From NCBI RefSeq assembly GCF_000524195.1, contig NW_020170553.1, positions 101,363 through 143,421 on the forward strand: a DNA stretch of 42,059 nucleotides, given 5' to 3'. This document shows positions 22,301 through 32,556 of this stretch, one piece after another. Numbering within the stretch: position 1 is the first letter of the stretch; every line of letters starts with the position of its first letter. Under the pieces are notes generated by a model that worked only from the letters and a program-made list of their open reading frames with translations, did no database searches and was not told the DNA's origin. The stretch comes from Echinococcus granulosus (taxonomy: Eukaryota; Platyhelminthes; Cestoda; Cyclophyllidea; Taeniidae). The position numbers were made by a program, and so were the translations under genes.

Positions 22301-23744
22301 TTCCTGCCGCCTCAGTCAGCAATGCAATTTGACTAAATTGATGTAGTCAAACCTCCATAGCGGCAGATTTCGACAGGCTTCATACAATAGCCTTTCATTG
22401 ACCTAGCCGTGCATTCCCATTTCAGGTGTGCCTTCCACTCGTGCCTAACAGCCCACAGCAACTGCAATTGGATAGTGAATTAAATGCCATCATGGCGAGC
22501 AGCTGGAATGACTGGATGCGCCTAGCGTCCTCCTTCATTCATCGGCATCTACGCCAACTTGGCGGCATCACAGATGCTTCATTCAACCTCACAAACTATC
22601 TTCGAGTTGACCGGCCACGCAATCTGCTTTCGGGATTGCTCACCCGCTGTTCACCGTAAGCAAAGTGGCTGCCCATTCGTGATCGCAGGTGTAGTGAAGA
22701 GGGGTTCTTTCCATCTCTTTGCGCATATTTTATTGTAGGCCGTGGGGTAATCAAAGCTTCTTCAAGGCGATTTCGCTGCAAGCGCAGCTCAATTTTTCCG
22801 GACTGCTGGAGATACCTGTGGTGAAGATCAAGTCAGAAGAGTTTAAGGCCTATCTCGTTGATCAAGCCGTGCTAATGATGGTGCAGAAACTAGAAGTCGG
22901 CTTACTGCCACTTAACTTCGAGCTTCTCCTTCAAAACCTCATCGTACAAACGCCAAATGCAACTTCGGGCGAATCTGGAAGTGCAACAGTGCTTGCCACG
23001 GTCAACAGGTTTTGGTTGCAGGCAATCGGCGGTGCGGTAGAAAGGAAGAAGGCAATAAAATCTTCGTTGGCGAATTTGCAAAGATATCGACAACTCCAAA
23101 AACAGGTTGTATCACTTCGTCGAGGCCTCGAACAGGAGTTGTCTCAGGCACAAAACATTTCCACCTCCTGTTCTGCTCGTCTCTCGCAATCTCTCCGCAT
23201 TTCCAATTATGGTCTGCGTCTCATGCGATCTACTGCAAGGAGTATACGACTCAAGGATCACTTGGAAAATCTCTACAAGGCTGCCACCACCCTCAATGAA
23301 ATAAGCAAACGGCCCACATTCACAAAAAGTATTTCCAACTTCGCTCAACTGGCGTACAGCATGGGACTATCGAAGGCATCAACGAATGCCTCGAGAGATG
23401 AATTGTTGCAATGCGTGAATCGGACGATTGGTTTGGAGTATGAGCGTTTGGCATCAGCATTTGAGAGCCACTACGCCGCTAGGTCTGTGAATGTGTGGAT
23501 CGCTGCAGCTTTGGATCGATTCACGGCGCCCTGTCAACGGTTGGGAGCTATCGCCTGGGATGTTGTAGGCAGCACCTGTATCATCTCACCTCTGCAGCAA
23601 CGACCTCCACAAAACCAATTCGTTCCCGTTGTACAGCGTGTGGCAGCGGTCGGCGTTGTCATCCTATTGTTTGTATCCCTCTACTCCTGCCTCTGCATCA
23701 TCTACATTTGTATTACCAGATCGTTCTCCTGCAAGACGGTGTAA
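16381..23744 (+). CDS. Prominin-like five-span membrane glycoprotein (CD133 family), 4 exons
   Basis: Exons: 16381-17907, 18442-18648, 22426-22655, 22739-23744. All introns are GT-AG and all phases fit (0, 0, 2), giving 989 residues. Topology seen: short N-terminal part; TM1 at about 58-80; TM2 about 100-127; large extracellular loop about 128-392 with N-glycosylation sites at N149, N194 and N314; TM3 about 393-416; cytoplasmic loop about 417-551; TM4 about 552-575; second large loop about 576-955 with sites at N632, N659 and N673; TM5 about 956-980; nine-residue tail. The second loop resembles vertebrate prominin in order and motifs: a Cys-Leu-Pro just after TM4 where vertebrates have Cys-Glu-Pro; a Cys followed by an N-F-[SN]-x motif; and a C-terminal Cys/Pro-Leu stretch before TM5. 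Prominins sit in plasma-membrane protrusions and bind cholesterol-rich membrane. Odd points: no signal peptide on this start, a cytoplasmic loop about four times the vertebrate length, and a short tail. Tweety proteins share five spans but have shorter loops, so prominin fits better. A further 5' exon is possible. Confidence 0.85.
17908..18441 (+). other. Prominin intron 1 (phase 0)
   Basis: Donor GTGAGT after codon 509 and acceptor TTGTCCTTTAG before 18442. The intron lies in the coding region of the enlarged cytoplasmic loop. If it is kept, the frame ends at 17929-17931 after seven extra codons, giving a 516-residue protein with three membrane spans. Confidence 0.8.
19569..19586. repeat. 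Perfect 18-bp palindrome
   Basis: CGTCACATATATGTGACG is identical to its reverse complement. The ends contain the TGACG/CGTCA half site known from CREB/ATF-type elements. It lies within prominin intron 2. A similar word, GTCACATATTTGTGACG, is at 2150-2166. Confidence 0.9.
20720..21970 (-). repeat. Interspersed repeat family, copy C (inverted relative to copy A)
   Basis: The reverse complement runs collinear with copy A over about 1.25 kb, with clear but diverged blocks (by eye roughly 70-75 percent where aligned). The polypurine block GAAAAGAAGGGGAGAGGAGG at 21230-21249 and the following lines also match copy B in the same orientation. The CATC tract is reduced to a few imperfect units at about 21440-21460. 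It sits inside prominin intron 2. The edges are estimates. Confidence 0.7.
22028..22048. repeat. Short inverted repeat with 8-bp arms
   Basis: CAAAATCG (22028-22035), loop ACTTC, then CGATTTTG (22041-22048). A perfect stem in intron DNA; no function inferred. Confidence 0.8.
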
Positions 23745-24561
23745 TTAGGTCCCATTTTCGCATTCTCCTCTCTTCTGCCCTCCCCGCTTCTCCCCTCCTC
23801 TCATTCACAATACCTCCGATTTAGCATTTTTCATTGCATTCCTATTTTTCTATCAAATACATGATAGAGGTGTGGCCTTTTCCAGTATGAACTCCTCATT
23901 CATTCAAGCAATCTCCTGGAGGATTGGAGATTAGTTGTTGACATTGTCCAAATGTAGTGCAGTGTCGTGGGACGTGATGTCATACTGTGTATTGTTGAAT
24001 AGTAAAACCACCCGACAATTCTAGCTTAAGGCTAGGTCAAAACAGGTTAGATGTAACTAAATGCTAATGGGGATGTAAGCTAACCCCATCTGTCATTCCC
24101 AACCTGCAGACAATTTTGCAAAATCATTTTAAAGTGGAGAGTGTTATCAACCTCACTGAATGCAAAATAGGACCACTGGGTGATTGGGCACAATGCCCCA
24201 ACGTAGTCAGGTAGTTTCTCTGCTACTACGCACCAATGACTGCCATATGCAACTTGCTACCAGGCAGAGTTGTCAAATGGATGCGCTTGGCCACCGCACC
24301 GAACAAATGAAGCAGCTGGTTGGGTTTTGGCAAGTATCCTGTCTCGGTAAATGTCGTAGATGTCACTAAAGGGGCAACTGATACTGCAGACGCATTCAGT
24401 TGGTGCAAAATCTGCATTGACAAAAGAGATTTTCCGCCAACCAAACAAGTTTGCCTTTCACCTCTCTAAAATCTGATTACGCTTAAATGCGTCTACAAAA
24501 ATCACTTGAATGTTTCAAGTGTCCTCTTACAGCAAAACAGTGCTTTGTGATTCGTGAAAGA

Positions 24562-24661
24562 NNNNNNNNNNNNNNNNNNNNNNNNNNNNNNNNNNNNNNN
24601 NNNNNNNNNNNNNNNNNNNNNNNNNNNNNNNNNNNNNNNNNNNNNNNNNNNNNNNNNNNNN
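24562..24661. other. Assembly gap of exactly 100 N
   Basis: One hundred consecutive N. The round number is typical of a placeholder for a gap of unknown size, so distances across it should not be trusted. Frames that run through it are artefacts. Confidence 0.99.
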
Positions 24662-24871
24662 GGGAAACAAGATGGTAAATTTCTCCCCATCGTGCCCCAC
24701 CACCCTCCAGCCAATGATATTGCGCAGACGACGTGAGGAGATTGCAATGCGTCCTTCCAATGTGTCCAATCAACTGCTCGCGTTGTCTGCTCATGTACTC
24801 CTCTCTCATCGACCTGTGCTTCCTCCTCAGTCCCATTGGTTGAGGCAGCCATCTCCTTGCCTCAACGCCAA

Positions 24872-24884
24872 TTTTACTTTTCAG
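24872..24884 (+). promoter_or_regulatory. Strong acceptor-like site before the KIAA0513-like start codon
   Basis: TTTTACTTTTCAG ends 34 bases upstream of the ATG at 24919. It could be the end of a 5' UTR intron or a spliced-leader trans-splice site, as is common in flatworms. The sequence alone cannot tell which. Confidence 0.45.
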
Positions 24885-24918
24885 TAAATCCCACCTCCAG
24901 TGCCTGGTCTGTGCAGAC

Positions 24919-27900
24919 ATGAATTTCGGCAACTTCTTCCGCAACATCTCCACTGACAAGAGCAGTGGCAACAGAGGCGGTACCACCAGCAGCGGTAGTG
25001 CAGGTGGAGGAGGAGGCAGAGACGGTGGGGGCAGCATTTTTGCTGCACCAAGTCGTCTGTTCGAGTCCATCAACGCGAAGACAGAGAGCATTGTCTCCGA
25101 CTTCAGCCACAAAGTCGACTTGGCCAACAAGCTGGACACGATCAAGAAGTACTCCTCCATCGATAAGATTGGCCAGAGTGTACTCGGCACCACATTTCAA
25201 TCCAAGCCATCCAACCAACCTCCCGATGACCCCACTAGGGTGCCAGCTCAGACATCACAGAATCAGGAGGATTCCTATTCACCCCCTTCCCAACAAACGC
25301 AACAGCGCCAGCAGCAGCAGCAGCAGCAACAACAACAACAACAACAGCTGCAAGAAGAAGAAGAAGAAGCATGCCAAGGCAACCGAAGTGAGCAGTCGGG
25401 AGCATGGTCGGCAGACTACTACAACCCACATTCTATCTCCACTCCCACCGACATTTCCAATGGCACACGCAGTTTGCATGACTTCTCAGGTCACACCAAC
25501 CAACCACCGCATACAACAAGCTATGAATATCACCCACGAGGAGGATACAGCATTCGTGAGCGGGAGACACAGGAGTCACCAAAATCACATCCACCAAATC
25601 GAGCATCTCAGCACAGATTCGGTGTGGATAATTTCGGACGATCTGATGTAGAGCATAACAGGGCGAGAATGTCAACAGAACAGGAGGCTACGCAGCCAAC
25701 AAGGGAGGTGGTTTCACAAGGCAGGGAGTCATTCAGTGAGCCTCCATGTGGAGGCGCGAGAGCTAATCCAGGTGAAGTGAGTGCGTGGCAAACCGATTCA
25801 CGGTTTGCATCACAAGCTTGTCAACTGTCAAGTGGTGAAAGTGCTGAAGAAAGACGTCACGAGAATCCCTTCAACAAGGGAGGGTCTGTGGACATGGGCA
25901 CAAGTAGGAAGGAGACTGCAGTTTCTATCATGCGTCAGAATACGACTCCGGGATTTCGTCCTCCCAGACCACCACCACCTCGATCTCGTTCCGGATCTGC
26001 GTCTGAATCTGTGTCTGGCTCTGTGTCTGTGTCTGGGTGTGGTTCCCAGTCACTGCTGATTGAAAGTGCAAGGAAGGTGTCGTTGACGGAGGAGGTGAGC
26101 GCCAAGCAGCCATCTTCAGTGCTGCACTCAATCACCACATCAGTCCTCTACGAGGAGGTTGACGAGCCGTTGAAGAGTGCAGTTGCTCCACCGCTGTCAG
26201 AGGAGATTGGCTACCTCACCCGTCTACAATGCCAGCAGATTGTGTCCGCGGTGGATGATATGATTGCCGAAGACATTGATGTCAGTCACGACTATGAGTC
26301 AGTGAAGGAGACTGAGCCTTATCGACGGCAGGAATCTCAGTCTCACAATTACTGGCAAGACACATCACACGGGGGATCGGAGCTGCACGATACACAGACT
26401 GTTGAGAGCAGACCACAAGAAGTGAGCACTTACTACGTGACGGAGCCAGATGACACGACACCGTCGAAGCAGGCGACCGATGACACACCGTTGTCGTGTC
26501 AACCCTCGTACGTGGAGCGGGAAGAGGGGAGGTTGGAGGAGGAGGAGGAGGAGGAGGATGGGGAGGAAGGAATGGAGAGTGAGGTGACGGAGGTAAAGGA
26601 AGAGAATGAGGTGGATGAGAATGCCCATGATTATGGGTACGAGGATGAGGAGGAGAAGAAGAGGGGGAGGGAGGACGAGGTAATGATGGAGACTGGGAAA
26701 GGCAGAAGCGGTGCCAGCACAGACGATTGGCACGGGAATTACGGCTCTGAGAGACACGATTTCACGGATGAGGAGGATGAGGATGAAGATGAGGACGAGG
26801 AGGAGGAGGAGGAGAGGGAGGAGGTGGAGGAGGAAGGAGAAGAGGAGGGAAGGCGAACAGAGGGTTATCCTCCCACCTCACATAATGTGGGTTCGAAAGG
26901 GAAAGTTGGCACGTCTGACGATTCACTCAAACCCTTCATCACCGAATACGTACAAGAACTGGTCACTGGAAAGTGAGTCACCCACACAGTTCTCTACCCT
27001 AACAATTCCCCCTCCCCCACTTTCAAGTCTCGTACTACCAAATGACAGCTTAGAAGCTAACAAGTTGATTAACTAATAACTGCCAATCACTCCTAACCTC
27101 GTTCAATTTGGCCAACCTCGTGGACACACTTGGTTGGAAATAATCACGCATGATGAGAGACAGGATCCACCCACCTGCCTGCCTTCCAGACATTCCAAAT
27201 GACTGACTGAGTGTATTCGATGTTGGAGGTGCAATGTAATCTCGTATCCCAGTTTAAGCGTTCTCGCCTCTGTTTAATTCATTCACTGCCTTCCCCATCT
27301 GGAGTCATCTTCAAGGTCAAGTAGAATGGAGTCATGGAGATGACTTTTGGCTTTGATTTCCTTTTAGTGAGATCGAGTTGGATGCCAAAAACGAGGCGTT
27401 CAAAGGATACATGCTGGTGAGTTTGACCGCCTTTACCCTCGAATGTGGCACAGATCAGGAGAGAGTCTCTACTTCTGCCAGATCCCCATACCTTAGGCAC
27501 AAGTCCACCTACCTACCTACCTACCTGGCTCCCAGTGGACAGGTGTTGGTGCTTACCTAATGCGTAGGTGTGCAGTTGAAATTTGAAAGGCACTTGTGCC
27601 ATGGTATAGTTTTAATGGCCATCAAGTTCGGTGTGTGTGTGCATGTGTGTGTGTGGGCATCCTGAGACACATTTTGCGTGGTTGTCACCACCACCACCAA
27701 CGCCACTACCACTATACACTTGCGCGTCACATGAGAAATGCGGAAGTGCAGTCACGTTAGTCAATTCACACGCCCACCGTGGCGCCCGACGGACAACCAT
27801 CGGTTAGTGGGCGAATTGAGGACGTGTTTACGCTAGTGATCCACTTGGCCTATTTGGATGCAGCCACTTCTCTGCTATCTACACCACTAATACGCACTCG

Positions 27901-30900
27901 ATGTGACGGTTGTGCCGTCAATAGGAGTGCGAATACACGAGATTGGTGGAACACTAGAAGAATCCCAAATACAGATATGTCAGTCACAAACTAATGTCAG
28001 TTGATGTGATCTAGAGTGGTGGCGACTTGTCCAACAGAATTATCGAGGAGGTGAGCAGAAAGGTAGAGGGATTGACTTCAACAGGGAGGTCTTCATTACC
28101 CACCAGTATGGGATAAGCTGGAGGTGGAGGTGGTGGCACAGCGCATGCACGTAGGCGTTGGCTGACTGACCACTGGTAATCCGAGGTGCTTCCACTCCCG
28201 CCAACCCATAGCGTCTGGATTGGTCTTGACCTTACAGTGATTGGTAGCACACTTCAAGTCTGTTGCCTGAACAGAATCGCGTTTGGCCAGATTTGCCACA
28301 TTTCCACCAACCTCGTGTGATAAATGCGACACCAATGATACCCTGATGGCCACAGTCGCTAATCTTGTGACGAACAGGTCAAATGGCATCATTCTGAAGC
28401 CTTAACCGGTAAGGTGGTCTTACACGCCTAACCCATGCGTTATTTCCTTTACTGCAGACACCACAGGGTCGCGAGCTCTTCTCCAAGGTCGTTGAACTGC
28501 AGGTGAGTCGCCTAGTCTTGCAATCATAAGACGACAACTTGAACCACCACAGTGCATGTCCACACTCCCTGTCCGTTCCTCAGCTACGAGAGTGGTGTAC
28601 TCAGACAGGTTGTGGAGTTCATTATTGCCCGTGGTGGTGGAGATGGTGAATTTATTTGACTAGGCTCAGGTCACTCCACGGGACAAACGTTTCCGCATGC
28701 CAATGTTGCGATGTTGAGTCAACTTCGTCACTGCAACTGTATGTCCATGACTTCGTCCACCGTGTCGCGGATAGAACTAGAGCCATGTAAGATGTGGGGC
28801 GATGCACACTCGGCTATGGAGGGGCTATGTGAGCGAAACCACTCCACGAACTTGCAAGTCGATGCAGTGATTTGTGCTTGTGCAGGCCATGACCTCCTGA
28901 TCCACAACCGGCACCACAAACAGATGAACGAGAGGCATGTGATGGGATCAGGATAGTGTGCACCGTGAGTGAGGACATCTGTGCTAACGAGGTTCACCAA
29001 TGCAACCACATTCCCGAACAACTGTCATCTTGGTCAAAAGGAAGGACATGATGGGCGTTATCAGGACATGTGAAAGGAAATACAGAATTGGTATGACACA
29101 ACTGGTAGAGGTGGCAGATGTGAGTGACTAGTGGTCGCGTTGGAGAAACACCAAACCTTCCTGTTATGGCAACACAACTTCACAAGTTGGTGGAAGGCAG
29201 CGCATTCACTACTGCAGGATTTCCTCCAGATTCTTGGGTTTGAATAGAACTAATCTCCCTCACTACCACCAGGACTGAGGTGATCTTATTTAGACTGCTC
29301 AATGAATGTGCACACAAGCAAAGAGAAGAATGAATAAATGAAAAGATAATGGCACTCCTGAACGTGTGTTTCGAAGGCGCAGTTAATGGGTCTTTGAAAT
29401 GGAATAGGTCAATCAACCAGTCAACACACCGAGCAGATGCAAATGACCAAGATTCGCTGTGCATTTGACAGTTGGCACGGTGGCTTCACCAAAAAACCTG
29501 TGGGCGTGCGCCTTTGCAGCCATCTTTCCGCCATCAAAGCAGTTTTGAAGAAGAATCAAGTGTGGCGTGAACAGGACGTAAAGGCACGGTTCGCTGACCA
29601 GTGGACGTTAGTCAACCAGTGAACAATAGAGACGTGGAAGTGAGATCACACAGTGTCTGCCACCTCTCTCCCTCTCTGCCCTCATCCCTCCCTCCCAACA
29701 TCCCCCACCTCCCCTCCTATCTGTCAGGTCGACTGTCTCGCTGTCCATCTGTCTGCATTCCCCTCCCTCGCAGGGTGCGTACTCGGGTGGACGCCTCGAC
29801 GAGAACGGACTGCGAGCGTTGCTGAGTCGAGTCGTCTTCGTGCTCACAGAGTGTCACAAGTGGGAGGATTTCGTTCCCGCTAAACGACTTCTCACCACCT
29901 CCCTCGTCTACCACATTGAAGGTATCTCCCACTTACTCCTCTTGCACCCACTCCTCCACTCAACAACCACTTCACCGTCTTCACGTCCTGTTGGGCACAG
30001 TGTGTGTGGATGCAGTAAGAGCTGCAGCTGCACACCCCCCTTTTCATCTCACCACTAGCTGCATTCTCGTTAAGCAAGCAGGCCTATTCAACCACCTGCA
30101 CATTCATTTGTTCATTTGCCGCAAGTCCACTTTGCATCAACCACCTCACCTACCTTGACGATGTCTCACCACTGACACGTGCTGCATATTCTGCCAATGC
30201 GTACAGCAGGTAATGTGAGCACACTGTTCATCCCTAGATCCCATGAAGGTCGGTGAGAAGGTCTTCCTCTTCTCCTACATCAAAAGTCAGCCTATTTGGC
30301 ATTCGCTGCGATTTTGGAATGCCTGCTTCTTCCAGTCGGTGCAGGAGACGCGAGCCAAGATGATGGATCAAATGAGGTAGGTGTCGACGTCCATTCGGCT
30401 TGGCAACTGTTTGACTGACGAAACTAGCCCTAATACACCGTGCCTTGGTTAAGTTTATGCTGTTAATGGACAGCTGTTTACACACTGTTAGATGACTTGG
30501 GTAAGATGCGTGACAATGCGGCTTGTGCATTGACCAATGGCATGCCAGTGACCATGGGCTAGTGGTAGTGGTAGTGGTGGTCATGGCGGTGGTGACGATG
30601 GCGGCGGTGGTGGCGGTGGCGGAGGGCAGATTAGATTAGTGTGATCTAGCAACCTGTACTGTCCAGTTGATTTATGCTTGCTTAGATGATTTATTCTTAC
30701 AACAACGATGTGGATTGGCATTAGCCAGTTCATGCACACTACTTCTTGCCTACTTTCGACTTTGCAGATCTGACACGGAGATCGACCATGCCATCACTGA
30801 CCAAATAAGGTGAGTTCTTACACCAACCTTGTCTCCTAATCTGTCAAACCAATGTGGGGCAGGCTTGTTGATATTTGATGACATTATCATGCCAAGTTGA

Positions 30901-32399
30901 TAAAGGTGAAATCGCCGTGAAAGAGGCTGACACACCGATGTCAGGTAGGGACGTGCCAATAATTCAGGCGTTAGGACAGCAGTGTAGCGTGACCTCTCGA
31001 GAGAGACGAACTTTGGCCACCTTGTTTGCGCTACGTGGGAGGAATGGTGGGACAAAATCACAAACATAAGGTCAAGTGGACATTGACAGCAGATGCGTCC
31101 TTCTCCACCAACTGAATCGCGACATACAGTGCAAGCACAAGCGCTGATGCACATTTACCACTTTCGCTTCCTCGCCACATTCTAGAGCATCCCTCCAATG
31201 CGTCATTCACACCTCACTTCGGTTACAGTAGTTTTAAGCCAAGGAGGACTGCACCATGACCTCTTATCCACCTGCACAGTGCTTTGAGCTATCACGCTTT
31301 TGCAGAATTCCGATCAGCATTCTGCATGAGAAACTGGAGAGACAGACCTGAAACAGAGAGGCGGATGTGTGTCAACGATATTCGGTACACGCACGAGGGA
31401 ACTTTGTTTAGTATTGCTCCTAGTGGAGGACATCGAAATGGGCCAATGTGACAGATACTTCATGTAGTTGACAGTGAGTGAAGGAGTGGAGTACTCAGAG
31501 GGTATTGACTTGTGTACTTGTTGTAGGTCATACCTCAACACTATGCAGGTCTTCAATCTCCACGCAACCATGCGATACGAGTTTCTTCGCAAGCAAGGCG
31601 ACCTATTCAATCTTCCTCAAGGTAGGCCTCGCTGAATGACTTGCACTGTATCACAACTGCCCGCTCCCCTGATACGCCAACACCAATGCGTGTGTTCCAT
31701 CAAGGTAGTCGTTTTACGAGAAGGTGTGGATGCGAAAGCTGAGGTGGACATTGGGTTTGGGAAATCTCCACAATGACTGTCTCGATGGTGATGGTGCGTG
31801 GAACGGGCGTCGCCGATAGCAGTGTGTGAAGCAGTAATGCGATCCACCAATCCCAAAAGCCGAACGAAATAGTGATATTGGAAGTTGTAAATGGCGGAGA
31901 TGTGTAGCATCACATTCTAGAGCAATCAGGCGGCAATACTTATCAGACAGTGGAGGTAGTAAAGGTGGGACGGATGGCTTAGTCCCCTACATCTGAGGCA
32001 ATTCCATGTTAGTTGTCAAGAGTATTGTCTCATGCATTGGTGACTAGCGAGGCAAGCTGACAGGCAGATTTGCAGACGGTGATGGATAATTAGGGAGGTT
32101 TCTCAGGTAGAGACTTGTTAGGCAGACAGTTGGTTTGTCGGGTGACTCCAGTCACATCACTCACGTGTTACAATCCAATGCAACCAATTCCAGTCCACAT
32201 ACATATTCCAACCACCAGCATTGGCATACCATCTACCACAGCACGTTTAACTCATTGTTCCCGAAAAGAAACAACAAGTTAATGAGGTGGAGGCATAGAC
32301 CTCTCTGACATTAGCACTAATCGACCCTCCCGTTGTCTCCACATTACAGATGACGTTGAAGCACTGTCTGTGTTGATTGACAACCCACAGACCAATTGA
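24919..32399 (+). CDS. KIAA0513-like protein with SBF2-type C-terminal domain, 8 exons
   Basis: Exons: 24919-26972, 27368-27416, 28459-28503, 29774-29921, 30238-30376, 30768-30809, 31527-31621, 32350-32399. Every junction is GT-AG and all phases join into one 873-residue frame. Residues 1-670 are mostly disordered: a conserved-looking N-terminal block (MNFGNFFRNI, then an amphipathic stretch about 48-95), a Gln run at about 125-145, Ser/Pro-rich parts, and Glu/Asp runs at about 533-590 and 614-650. Residues 671-873 match human KIAA0513 in order: KPFITEYVQEL; QGRELF; LTECHKWEDFVPAK; then GEKVFLFSYIKSQPIWHSLR against human [20 protein letters not shown]; and a C-terminal helix ending in YEFLRKQGDLFNL. 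Human KIAA0513 is a brain-expressed protein of poorly known function with a domain also found in SBF/MTMR proteins. The linker of roughly 100 residues that splits the human domain is nearly absent here (join at residues 765-767). The start is the first ATG after a strong acceptor. Exon 1 from 26928 and all later exons are copied again downstream. Confidence 0.85.
25300..25368 (+). repeat. CAG/CAA then GAA trinucleotide run (polyQ-polyE) in exon 1
   Basis: CAG units followed by CAA units encode a run of about 13 Gln, then Leu-Gln and five Glu from GAA/GAG codons. The mixed codons suggest the Gln tract is somewhat stabilised. It is length-variable coding sequence in the disordered part of the KIAA0513-like protein. 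Confidence 0.9.
26518..26862 (+). repeat. GAG/GAT-rich run encoding acidic tracts in exon 1
   Basis: Two purine-rich blocks (about 26518-26690 and 26758-26862) encode almost continuous Glu and Asp, just before the conserved SBF2-like domain. Low-complexity, probably disordered. Confidence 0.85.
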
Positions 32400-32550
32400 A
32401 TTGACTCGTCTCTCCTCTGGCGACATCTGGCCTCCGGTTTGGATCAGCAAACACCTCCTCTCTTTGGGCAACCCTTCCTTACTGCTTTGCCCCACCCACC
32501 ACTCCATGTGTCATACCACACCCCCTTTCCACCTGTGATATTTTCCCTCC

Positions 32551-32556
32551 ATTAAA
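32551..32556 (+). terminator. ATTAAA polyadenylation signal of the KIAA0513-like gene
   Basis: ATTAAA, the commonest variant of the polyadenylation signal, lies about 150 bases after the stop codon and is followed by GTGTAGACAG. A second possible signal, AATAAA, is at 32823-32828. The use of either is inferred. Confidence 0.5.

Larger units (their letters stand above)
18649..22425 (+). other. Prominin intron 2 (3.8 kb, phase 0), carries repeat copy C
   Basis: Donor GTGAGT directly after the TM4-encoding exon; acceptor CCCATTTCAG before 22426. Inside are an 18-bp palindrome (19569-19586), an interval open on both strands (19690-20118), repeat copy C (about 20720-21970) and a hairpin with 8-bp arms at 22028-22048. 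No other exon with fitting phase was found. Confidence 0.8.
23745..24918. other. Intergenic region between prominin and the KIAA0513-like gene
   Basis: Contains the prominin 3' UTR, an assembly gap and the 5' region of the next gene. No canonical AATAAA was seen soon after the prominin stop; an AATACA variant lies at 23856-23861. Small ORFs on both strands at about 24184-24448 overlap each other and look like chance. Because of the gap, the true spacing between the two genes is unknown. Confidence 0.6.

Noticed and set aside
16381..23744. Assignment of the five-span protein to the tweety (TTYH) family
   Set aside because: Two extracellular loops of about 265 and 380 residues and the Cys/Asn motifs after TM4 fit prominin; tweety loops are much shorter.
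24483..25193. Long minus-strand ORF across the N gap
   Set aside because: It depends on the N run being read as open codons and is antisense to exon 1 of the KIAA0513-like gene.
30556..30632. GGT/GGC-rich run as a Gly-rich coding segment
   Set aside because: It lies within a phase-consistent intron (30377-30767) of the KIAA0513-like gene and is simple sequence.
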